The notes under the pieces: generated by a model
Told to the model about the DNA's origin: nothing
Database searches by the model: none
The model's input: the letters and a program-made list of their open reading frames with translations, nothing else
Made by a program: the position numbers and the translations under genes
Part shown: positions 13,453 through 23,287 of the stretch, piece by piece
Layout of the letters: each line of letters starts with the position of its first letter
How positions within the stretch are numbered: the first letter of the stretch is position 1
DNA from: Pectinophora gossypiella
Taxonomy: Eukaryota; Arthropoda; Insecta; Lepidoptera; Gelechiidae
Assembly (NCBI RefSeq): GCF_024362695.1
Contig: NC_065408.1
Coordinates: forward strand, 10,912,001 to 10,976,000
Length of the DNA stretch: 64,000 nucleotides
Direction of reading: 5' to 3'

Positions 13453-13685
13453 GGCCTCTGTGGTGCAGTGGTTGAGCGTTGGACTCCCGATCCTGAGGCC
13501 CCGGGTTCGAATCCCGGTGATCCCTAGTTTGGTTAGAACGTTACAGGCTTTTCACCAGATTGTCCGAAAGTATAATGATCCGTGCTTCGGAAGGCACGTT
13601 AAGCCGTTGGTCCCGGTTACTATTTACTGATGTAAATGAATAATCGTTACATGAGCTATGTCAGGGGCCTTTGGCTCGATCATGA
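13453..13685 (+). mobile_element. tRNA-derived SINE, family 1 (copy 2)
   Basis: It has an intact A box (TGGTGCAGTGGTTGAGCG), B box (GGTTCGAATCC) and the core CCGTGCTTCGGAAGGCACG near 13580, then stops within the body after CAGGGGCCTTTGG, so the 3' tail is lost. Open frames across it are not genes. Confidence 0.8.
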
Positions 13686-14064
13686 TTTTTGAGACGATAA
13701 TATACAAACAAATGAACTAGAATTGGCAACTAATTAATAATAATTTCAGGTTCTTTCATGTTGTAACAATCAAATAAACGCAGTACATGTTTAATTAGGC
13801 TCACAGCTCATTGTTTCATTAATTACATCTATTGCTATGTACCTCCTGGCATACCTATTGTTTACTTAAACAGCCAGCTAGCTTCTTTAATTTCTACCTG
13901 ACAAAGATTTCTTGACGGCCCTTAAGAATATTGCTATTATCGCCGATGACGCGATACAAATTGATGATTCAAACTTGCTTCATAAAATACTGAAAAATTG
14001 TTATTTATTACTTTTGCTATCTTTAATCATCTTTAACGTATCGTACGTTTTTTCTGTTCTGATA

Positions 14065-14218
14065 CCTTGCTTCAGAGGGCACGTTAAGCTGTCGATCCCA
14101 GCTCTTAGCCGTAAAATCACCTACATCAACCCGCAGTGGAGCAGCGTGGTGGAGTATGCTCCATGCCCCCTCCGGTTGGAGGGGGGGGGGCTGTGCGCAG
14201 CAGTGGGACGTATATAGG
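14065..14218 (+). mobile_element. SINE-like repeat, family 3 (copy 1)
   Basis: Body CCCTCCGGTTGGAGGGGG then CAGCAGTGGGACGTATATAG. The same element is inverted at 47595-47710 and, as a short end, at 54597-54660. Upstream it carries a degenerate form (TTGCTTCAGAGGGCACG) of the core also found in SINE family 1. Confidence 0.6.
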
Positions 14219-14224
14219 TTGTTT

Positions 14225-17200
14225 ATGATTTAATCATGACGTGTTCTTAGCAGTAGGTGCTTACTAATTCTTTGTTTTTAAATTTCCTAATGAAACGGAA
14301 TTCACCTTCGCGTAAAAACACTAAAACAAGGGAAATATTCCAGCCTGAACCGTCAGATAGATGCACGAGATAATTATTGTTCTTTGTCATTCGTTCATAT
14401 ACTTATATATCTACAGGTGATCTTTTATTTATGCTGTTAGTTGAAGCCGGGGACGGTAGCAGAATAACAATATATCTTGGGCTTCCCCTCATCTGCCTTC
14501 GTTCCCTATTTGCCATTACTGAACGATGATTCACCCAGGTATTCATATATTATCGATTCCACTATCCATTTGTTCAACTGATACGATGACAAATCGTTTT
14601 CCTTATGATTAAATAATGAATTGCTCGTAATTTGGTAATTGTATATGTTATCTTTTTGATAATCAAATATACTTAAAACATATTCTAGTATTAGTCGGTT
14701 TTTCATTGGTTTACGCTTGATAAATACGTCTTACCGTACACAAGTCTGTCGTTACCTGCGTTGTCTATGAATCCACTAATGTAATTTAACGATCGCCCCT
14801 GACAAATTTATGGTAGACTTCTAAAATTTGCCTACAGATTAGGAAATTATGGCCATGAAAAATTCTAAGCAGGGAGCATTTTTCCTTGTGTCTTTGTGAA
14901 TGCTCGGGCATGTATAAACTACATTAAACATTGGCCGCTTGTGGTGAATACAAACAGGGTTCCAAGTACGATGTATTCCCACGTGAGGGCCATGACATGC
15001 ATGCGACCGCCGCAGTCTACACTCCTTGTAGGACACCTACGGTCCTACATGTACACTAAAAAGAAAAATAATCTACTTACTGTGTTGGATAACACACATA
15101 AATTGATTCTAGTGAGTGGTTCACGTGATAGTGTTACTATGAAACAAAGAACAGCCTAAGCACTCCGATTTAATTTCAATATAAAATAATTACTTAGTCT
15201 TTTTAGCCAACTCATGCCTAATTTATAAAATAAAAACTAAATATTGTAATATTAATAGGTACCTACTGACAGCAGATAGCCGTAGAGTCACTTCCTTTAC
15301 AGTTTTGCTTTTTTACATGCGAGATAAGCTTCGGTGTCATAATAATTGCCTGATAGGCTCCAAAGTGATATAATACGTTAAAAAACAATTTCAATAAGTT
15401 CATATAGAAATCGTAATTCATCAATGTGTTGCAGAAACATTTCCATGTAAGTAGAAATCGATTCAGTAATCACAAGCTAAAAGTAAAGTAGGTACTTACC
15501 CTACAATTACCGTTGTTCAATATAAACACGCAGTAGTTACTTGATTTTAAAGTATTGTCAAAGACTTTAATTAGATAATAAAAAGCCTGAGCCTATGTTT
15601 AGTCCAAACAGTACACCCCGGACACTTCATACAAACACGAGTCTTGTTTTAAACAGACACTAGCAACTGTGTGTGTGACGTCTGAGGGCTGCCAATACGT
15701 AATTTACGTAGTATTATTCCTTATTCTATGCGAGACGGTTAATAGTTACATTGAAACACATTGCCGGAATCAGGGACGAGATAGAGCAATATCATCAACT
15801 ATAAGTTGTTTTTACTAATTGATTTGTAGAATCACTTCATCTACATAACATTCAAGCTAGTTTGTTAATATAAACCTACTCGGCAAAGTTGAAATGTCTC
15901 GATATGAAACGCGACAAGAACGGTGTAAGCGACCTATACTATGCGATGCAGTTGTTACATAATATGCAACGCTGCAGACCAGCCAATGACCCACTTAGCT
16001 GGCACGGGCTAACCCGTAATCACCTAATCACAATAACAAAGCGATTCATCTTCTTCAAAGCTTTTAAGTAAGTAACTAAGTATATCCTCCAATAGATACT
16101 ATCAAACAGGTGTATATTATTATAACATAAATAAACAAAATCCCGTCGCTGTCTTCAAACGCGGCGTGTTGCAATAAACGCATTCTTATTACGTCACCAC
16201 ACCCACTTACAGAATATCAGAAAATGATATCACTTCGCCCATAAGCGACTCTACCTACTCCCATACAATAAATTCGATTGAACTTTGACTGTGTGGGATA
16301 TATACCTAGTGATTCGGAAAAGCGATAGAGATGGCATGCACGATTATGATTAGTACCAGTGGACGCGGATACTTTAAGTGCTGACTGGAGAGACGTGCGC
16401 ATACGACGCGACGTTTGCGACACATATCGCATATTGTGCTCGAGGGGACACGTATTGTACGATGACAAAGGTTGCGGCCGTCGAGGCATGAGCCCATCCG
16501 ATCCGATGATTAGTTACGTTACGTCATACATGCCGCATAACGCACCTAATTACTGTAAATACATGGCTCGATGCCTAGCAGTTGCTCAATAACACTCATA
16601 GACCATATGATTCCCACTACCGCATTAACACTTTTAACCTCCTATTGTTACGAGAACCGCGTTGAATACTTCGATAGTTTATACTTTGTCTCTACCTATG
16701 CTAATTCGTATGGAACTCCGTACGTTTACTTACATGATTATACAGTATTGTCTCACGTTAATCAACTTGTTAAATCAAATAAGAATACGTGTAAAATCCG
16801 CAATACATAATTCAATTATTACGATAAAGACAATCGGATATGGATTAGTAGCTATTCCCCTGATAAGAATACTTCCCAACGTCTTTTAATACGATTAATT
16901 AGCTAAGTATATAAGTAGTATAGTATCTATACGTATTGAATTATGTTGCATGATGCCTATTAGCCGGTGAATATTTTTACCTAATATTCAGTACATTCTA
17001 CAGGTTGATAGGTATTAGACCTAAGCTCATAGATAAGATATGCGACACGTACCTAGGTATAAAATAAACGTGTATATAGTATGAGACATGACTTCACATT
17101 ATCGGAACTCATTATCAGATCATAACGAATTAGATAAATATTGCGGTTATCTTGACATACCGTCACTCTGCGTGTCATACAGTGTTCCTAGACGGCAATA

Positions 17201-19015
17201 TAACGCATCACGCCCTTGTATCCTAACCTAACACCTCTTATTATTGATCACTAACTTTATCGGCAAGTAATGATTTGATGGTAGGTATACACTGTACATC
17301 CAAACTAATATTATACTTAAATGTAAAAGTAAGTCTGTTCTGTATGTCTGTCACCTTTTCACGCCTAAACCGCTGCACACCTAAACCGTAGTATTATTCC
17401 TTATTCTATGCCGCTGCGTTACCGTTTTATGAAAATCGGTACAGACGAGTTACATATAGATGTTTTTTTTACTTAAGTACTTACTTATTGTTACGCTGAG
17501 GGCCTCCAAACATATACTTATATCGAAACCTAGGAACGAACATAGGATTATTTCCAGAGATGGATCTAGTTTAGTTGCTGCCATAACTGAAGTAATTAGT
17601 AGTTATGTATTGCATACGATACAAGTTAATAACTATTAACAAAATTAGTACTACCTGCTCGTAGTTATACGCGCTCGTAGTATCTTCATTTGTGTGTTGT
17701 TTTATATAACAGATTAAAAGCTATAAAGTACCGTTATTTACATAGTACACTTATGGGTTACGACTTATCCTTTAATAAAATATATAAAATAAAGTAAGTA
17801 ACCATTAATATCATACCTGCGTTGGATGGCACTATAGTTATCGAAGTCATATCTATCAAGCCGCAGACAGTCTGAGACATCTTATCACAGTAAACACCAC
17901 ACGCCTATCTTGAAAGTAGGTTATCTTTGAATGGGAGAGTAAAATGTTTTAAAAGTAAATATATAGACTGTGATTCAGAAAAAATCTTACGTTTAATAAA
18001 ATTAAATACTTAAATATCACAAAGTCATCGCCGATCAATAATTTGAGTTGAGAGCTACTTACTGATAACAATATAAAACTACAAAAATACAGACCACATT
18101 TTAAGAATAAATAGATACATTATTATTGGTACCCATAACAATCTACAAGGGAAAATTATACCTAACATTAGAATACGTGCTTAAGTGCGGGATTTTCATA
18201 TAAAAGACATCAACGAGATCAGAATTTTCTTACGAATTCTCATAGGTATAAAATAAATATTATTTTTTTCTAAAAATTAAATTCTTCTCAATATATTATA
18301 AAACAAACTGTTACGGTAATCTTTGCATTTCAGACTTAGAACTAAAAAATAAATAATAATAAACATACCTACAACGTTCATAAAACTAAAACTCCACCTT
18401 CTATGCAAGCAAGTAGGAACAAAGGTAACAGAGGTTATCTGAAAAATTTCGTCACAGCTGTTTACAGTCACCATGCCATTAGCCATCGAGATCGGTCGAA
18501 ACAATGAGCCACGTCACAGATCGCGAGGATATACCTGCCTACTTCTGATTACTAAATGAACTCCATTTGCATTACGAAATCGCCAATATTGCATTATTTC
18601 AATGCATGAAATTAAAATCTAACTTCAAACCACATCAGGATTCAATTTTATTGAAGAATCCAACTAAGTACCTACATACCTACCTAGTTTGGTTTGCAGA
18701 TTAAAGTTAAAGCCTGGGTATGTAAACGATAAGAATTTATTAGCATAGAACAACTTTTGAACAGAATCAAGGAGTAGTTAAAAGATTTAACAATAATTTA
18801 GGCAAGTACCTAACATATAATTGGAAATAGGTAGAAACCTATAACCTATCTATCAATTCGTCACTCTCAACAGGTTTTTTTTTAATGTATCAGTTATAGG
18901 GGTTCTCCTCATTTCCTCACAAGATATTTATGATAATAGATATGTTGTGTACCTAGGACTTGATAGCAGAATACCTACATGTTAATATTAATTTCCCCAT
19001 TTCTCTTCTTTACAG
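14225..19015. other. Unassigned sequence with repeat fragments
   Basis: No coding gene recognised. A 22-bp word (GTAGTATTATTCCTTATTCT...) occurs at 15708-15730 and 17388-17410. About 17300-17470 looks like a remnant of a dispersed element (AAACTAATATTATA, then TGTCTGTCACC, CACGCCTAAACCGCTG) whose end resembles the inverted end near 45000. Open frames at 16217-16592 have no recognisable protein. Confidence 0.45.
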
Positions 19016-19075
19016 ATATAACCTGGCTACAGGCAGTCAACATTAATTTTGCCTCGAGACAACGTTAGTTTTAAG
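19016..19075 (+). other. Probable non-coding (5' UTR) exon, likely of the elongase gene
   Basis: A 60-nt segment is bounded by a strong acceptor (pyrimidine-rich, ...TTCTTTACAG at 19015) and a strong donor (AAG then GTAAGT at 19076). It contains no ATG. The elongase start codon at 23288 lies in an exon whose acceptor (TTTTCAG at 23276) precedes the ATG by only 11 nt, so that gene must have upstream 5' UTR exon(s), and this is the nearest good candidate on +. The joining is inferred. Confidence 0.45.
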
Positions 19076-19227
19076 GTAAGTCGTACGTAACTTCATAAAC
19101 TTAAAATAATGTAACAGGTTTAGATAATCGTAATGTTCTTTATTATGGTGCCCAACTTTTTTTTAGAGGCAAGTACTTATATGATAGGTATCTATAATAT
19201 GATGTGTAGTGTAATCTATCTTTTCTA

Positions 19228-19343
19228 GTTGGAAGATCAGACAGGCAGTCGCCTCTGTAACAAAACAAACCTCTTATTGGTATCTTCAGATTAGTTAAGC
19301 GGACACCGTAAAGACCGGGAAAACGCCAGATTAAATCCTGGTG
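19228..19343 (+). mobile_element. SINE, family 2 (3' fragment)
   Basis: AGTTGGAAGATCAGACAGGC and CAGTCGCCTCTGTAAC match the 3' halves of the family 2 copies at 10540 and 45930. The Transib-like element begins directly after it. Confidence 0.6.
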
Positions 19344-19348
19344 CGATG

Positions 19349-20381
19349 CACATTGGGTCGAAAGTGCTATTGCAGGGACTTACGATTCAACTTTCGTTTA
19401 TCACATATTTGATTATGCCAATAGATAGAGCTAATCAAACACAATAAATGTTATGTTAGGTCATTTTTTCCTAAAGTTTATACTTTGGTCAGAAAAAAAC
19501 ATTTTCTGTTTTTTTTGTATGAAACGTATCAAAGACAGTTAAATTTCTGCCAAGTCCATACCGATCCAGCTGCGAGACCTTATTTTCTGTAATCTTTGTC
19601 TAGTTGACTACTCAAATGCAAAATCAGCATCTGCCTAAAGTTGCAATTCTTTGAAAAAAATGGGTCAGAAAAGGACAAAAAATTCAACATTTCAAAATTC
19701 AGTTTTATGTTTTATTAATTTATTATAAGCTTAGTTCTATGTTAAATACTATACAGAAATACATTACAACACAAGTGACAAAGTTAAAATGAACAAAAAA
19801 TATTTTGAAGCTACCTACCCAGAACATAATTAATTATAATTGATGAATAACCTTTACTTATGTTTTTTCGTTATAAAATTTCTCAAAATTAATTAACTTT
19901 TATCTATCACTATTGCTCGCCATAAATTGTGACAATACATTCTTACAACTCTTATTAATTGGTTACCTACATAAGTTTTAACAAAATAATAATATAATCT
20001 TAAGAGATACTTAAACAAAAATATACTACTTAACTTGTAAAAGACAAAAGATATTAAATACAAAAAAGTTAGCCATTATTTTAAAATGCTATTCACTTCA
20101 CTATCACTAGAACTATCTTCTAAATTACTTATGTCTATAAATTCTATATCAGATTCAAGCGGATAATGCAGCAAAAGCTCTCTAGCTTCGGAAGAAAGAA
20201 TCATTCCCTTTTGCTTTGTCATTCGAGGTCTAAGACTCGTTATCACTGGATCAGAAGACAATAGAAGATTATGCAAAATGTCTTCATTTGTCGCTGTCCT
20301 ACTTATTTTTCTGGAATGGTTCTCTCTGTATTTCCGGAAGTCTTTGTTACGAGCTTCTGCTGCTTCTTCAGATAGTTTTCC
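19349..20381. repeat. Left arm of the palindromic Transib-like element
   Basis: About 1,033 bp are complementary to 20532-20599 plus 21726-22684. Only scattered substitutions and a small length difference near 19830-19845 (against 22193-22207) were noticed, so the arms look nearly identical and the duplication young or homogenised. The central unpaired region is about 20382-20531. Confidence 0.8.
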
Positions 20382-20453
20382 TATGGGCATAGCACCAAAA
20401 TGTTTAATTATATCAGCTCCATGGATCAATAGCTCGATGGCATGTAATACCAT
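20076..20453 (-). pseudogene. C-terminal fragment of a Transib/RAG1-like transposase (left arm)
   Basis: The frame gives 125 residues from an internal Met; it is not a complete gene. Residues 10-50 contain IHGADIIKHFGAMPIGKL, SEEAAEARNKDFRKYREN and HSRK. This aligns by eye with the RAG1 segment SEGNESGNKLFRRFRK that carries the third catalytic acidic residue (Glu962 in mouse). The equivalent here is probably Glu33 in EARNK. Residues 57-70 (NEDILHNLLLSSDP) match the position of the RAG1 segment after it. The tail is acidic (LEDSSSDSE). The RNase H-fold aspartates and the DNA-binding regions are missing, so it cannot act alone. Identification is from memory of family motifs. Confidence 0.65.
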
Positions 20454-20599
20454 GGATAAAATTCCACATACATATTTGCAGTGTTTTTACAGTACTTAGA
20501 AAATTTTGAATTTTATCAATTTTTGGATAAAATTCAAAACTATCTGAAGAAACAGCAGAAGCTCGTAACAAAGACTTCCCGAAATACAGAGAGAACCAT

Positions 20600-21306
20600 A
20601 TTGACCAAAATTTATCTTTCAATCATCACATATCACAGTTAGGTGGAAGAGTCAGAAAGCAAATCTATGTCATGAAACTCCTAAGGAACTCCGCCGATAT
20701 AAAAGTCTTGCGAATGGTCTACCAATCCCTGTGCGAATCCATAATAACATACTGTAATAGCGTATGGGGTGGAAAAGGCGTTACAATAATGCTAGAGCTC
20801 GAAAGAGCCCAGAGATCAGTCTTGAAGGTGATGCTGAAAAAGACATACCTATATCCTACCAATCTACTGTATGCTGAGGCGGGGGTACTAAATGTACGTC
20901 AACTGTTTATACTGAAATCTACACTCAAAATGCATCGTAAATTCATTACTTGTCCGGATTATAAAGATCTTCTAAACAAACGATCAATTAGGCTTCCTCT
21001 GCCTCAAGTAAATTCCTCATTCGCGCGACAACTTCCGGAGTTCATGCAATCTGTTATTTACAACAAGGTGGTAAATAGCTGTAATATTAAACTCTGCAAT
21101 TCATACCAGGCCAAAAAACAAGTCCGTCAATGGCTATTAAAATTGTCTTACCTACATACAGAAATTATTATAAAACCTCTAACATAATGTTCCATACGTC
21201 TCTGTGGTCACACACCCAAACGCAACATACACACACACACACACACCTCTCTTTCTCTCTCTCCCACACACGCACACACACACACACACACACACATACA
21301 CACACA

Positions 21307-21349
<43 letters not shown>

Positions 21350-21725
21350 ACACACACAATATCATATTAACATATTACTTACTACATACCTAATACTTCT
21401 ATTGTTACATGTCCTTTTTTATAACTTAAAATTTTGTTGTATTTTCATCTTGATCTCAATATCTTTAAAGATTGTTCTAAATGTTTTAGATTCTAAGATT
21501 TGTTATGCCCTATCTTTCTTAATATAATTTTTAACTGTATTATTCTACTAGTAAGTTAAGTTTCCACCGGACTTGATGTATAATTTTATTAATTTTAAGC
21601 GAAAATTGTATCTCATTGAGCCACTGCGATACAGGGTGATCCCTAGTGCAGGGCTCGCTGTTAAGTGTTTAAATTGTACCTTGTTTGAGTAATAAAGAAT
21701 TTTATTATTATTATTATTTATTATT
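20600..21725 (+). mobile_element. 5'-truncated non-LTR retrotransposon nested in the palindrome
   Basis: From 20600 the frame (HHISQLGGRVRKQIYVMKLL) continues into the 20672-21187 reading frame, the C-terminal region of a LINE polyprotein downstream of the RT domain (SIITYCNSVWGG, ERAQRSVLKVML). A stop at 21185-21187 is followed by a 3' UTR with a CA microsatellite and a TTATTATT tail at 21702-21725. Catalytic RT motifs are absent. The clade was not assigned. Confidence 0.7.
21223..21358 (+). repeat. CA dinucleotide microsatellite
   Basis: Imperfect (CA)n, about 135 bp, with a CTCTCTTTCTCTCTCTCCCA interruption, in the 3' UTR of the nested LINE. Threonine/histidine-rich open frames over it are artefacts. 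Confidence 0.95.
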
Positions 21726-22684
21726 AGAAAAATAAGTAGGACAGCGACAAATGAAGACATTTTGCATAATCTTCTATTGTCTTCTGATCCAGTGATAACG
21801 AGTCTTAGACCTCGAATGACAAAGCAAAAGGGAATAATTCTTTCTTCCGAAGCTAGAGAGCTTTTGCTGCATTATCCGCTTGAATCTGATATAGAATTTA
21901 TAGACATAAGTAATTTAGAAGATAGTTCTAGTGATAGTGAAGTGAATAGCATCTTAAAATAATGGCTAACTTTTTGTATTTAATATCTTTTGTCTTTTAC
22001 AAGTTAAGTAGTATATTTTTGTTTAAGTATCTCTTAAGATTATATTATTATTTTGTTAAAACTTATGTAGGTAACCAATTAATAAGAGTTGTAAGAATGT
22101 ATTGTCACAATTTATGGCGAGCAATAGTGATAGATAGAAGTTAATTAATTTTGAGAAATTTTATAACGAAAAAACATAAGTAAAGGTTATTCATTAATTA
22201 TAATATGTTCTGGGTAGGTAGCTTCAAAATATTTTTTTGTTCATTTTAACTTTGTCACTTGTGTTGTAATGTATTTCTGTATAGTATTTAACATAGAACT
22301 AAGCTTATAATAAATTAATAAAACATAAAACTGAATTTTGAAATGTTGAATTTTTTGTCCTTTTCTGACCCATTTTTTTCAAAGAATTGCAACTTTAGGC
22401 AGATACTGATTTTGCATTTGAGTAGTCAACTAGACAAAGATTACAGAAAATAAGGTCTCGCAGCTGGATCGGTATGGACTTGGCAGAAATTTAACTGTCT
22501 TTGATACGTTTCATACAAAAAAAACAGAAAATGTTTTTTTCTGACCAAAGTATAAACTTTAGGAAAAAATGACCTAACATAACATTTATTGTGTTTGATT
22601 AGCTCTATCTATTGGCATAATCAAATATGTGATAAACGAAAGTTGAATCGTAAGTCCCTGCAATAGCACTTTCGACCCAATGTG
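21726..22684. repeat. Right arm (outer part) of the palindromic Transib-like element
   Basis: Inverted copy of 19349-20312. It ends in the complementary terminus CCCAATGTG followed by the CGATG duplication. Confidence 0.8.
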
Positions 22685-22689
22685 CGATG

Positions 22690-23276
22690 TCTCCAATATT
22701 CAATAACATTGTTTAAATGTGAAAAGCATAAATTAATAATCAAATCATTTGACGGCCTGATACCGTTCTTGAAACCTATACATATACACATTATATAAAC
22801 TGGGAAGCTATTTGAACAAACTATATTACCATTACAATGAACTCGATTTAATTATTTAAATAGTAGTTAACATAGGACAATAATTTGAATAAGATACAAT
22901 TTATTACGAACGCAACAATTGAAATTGTCATGGTAAACGAACGCGCCTTTTGCATCACATGCGCAATAAAGCGCCACCTGCTTTAAATTTGTGGAACTAG
23001 TCACTCCCATGAATGAAAATGAGTGAGTGTACTCCGTAACCTAATTTCTCGTTTCGATTTTCTGAAAAGTAAATGTGGGAGTTTTTTGTACCTATAATGC
23101 AAAAATAGTAGCGCAACAAAAATGTATTATTAACTGTGATTCTTTCTGCACGATTTTTTACTGCCAGACCACAGGTACTTTGACGTTATCAAACGCCCGC
23201 CTCTACGGAGTCGCGCCTTTGACAATTTTGGCGTTTGATTTTCAACTTTTTTCAAGTAACTTCCTTTGGTTTTCAG
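22690..23276 (+). promoter_or_regulatory. Elongase upstream intron or alternative promoter region
   Basis: This separates the Transib-like element from the elongase start exon. It ends in a polypyrimidine tract and acceptor (TTTGGTTTTCAG at 23276), so at least its 3' part is intronic. A GC-richer patch at 22935-23045 could be an alternative promoter. No coding frame is recognised. Confidence 0.4.
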
Positions 23277-23287
23277 ATATCTACAGA

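Larger units (their letters stand above)
20532..21959 (+). pseudogene. C-terminal Transib/RAG1-like fragment (right arm), split by a LINE
   Basis: From 20532 the + strand reads KLSEETAEARNKDFPKYREN, the mirror copy of the left-arm fragment. It breaks at about 20599, where a LINE end is inserted. After the LINE the frame resumes at 21726 with RKISRTATNED and runs to the stop at 21957-21959. About four bases of the arm (20312-20315 on the left) have no counterpart at the junction, so the insertion came with a small loss. Some residues differ from the left arm (SEETAEA against SEEAAEA). Confidence 0.65.
19349..22684. mobile_element. Palindromic Transib-like (RAG1-related) DNA transposon with nested LINE
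   Basis: The outer termini are inverted: 19349 begins CACATTGGGTCGAAAGTGC and 22684 ends in its complement. The 5-bp flanks are identical (CGATG at 19344-19348 and 22685-22689), a target-site duplication. The two arms are inverted copies over about 1 kb, interrupted on the right by an inserted LINE (about 20600-21725). Each arm carries only the last part of a protein resembling the end of Transib/RAG1 transposases. Known for Transib: 5-bp target duplications and termini starting CACWATG. Here the terminus differs by one base. The upstream catalytic aspartates are absent, so the copy is non-autonomous. Confidence 0.75.

Noticed and set aside
16217..16592. Overlapping frames on both strands suggesting a gene
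   Set aside because: No family pattern, no convincing splice structure, and frames on both strands of similar length.
20076..20453. A complete RAG1-like host gene
   Set aside because: Only the C-terminal part is present, mirrored in both arms of an element with target duplications; the other catalytic residues are missing.
21130..21527. Open frames rich in Thr/His over the CA repeat
   Set aside because: Translation of a microsatellite inside a LINE 3' UTR, not a protein gene.
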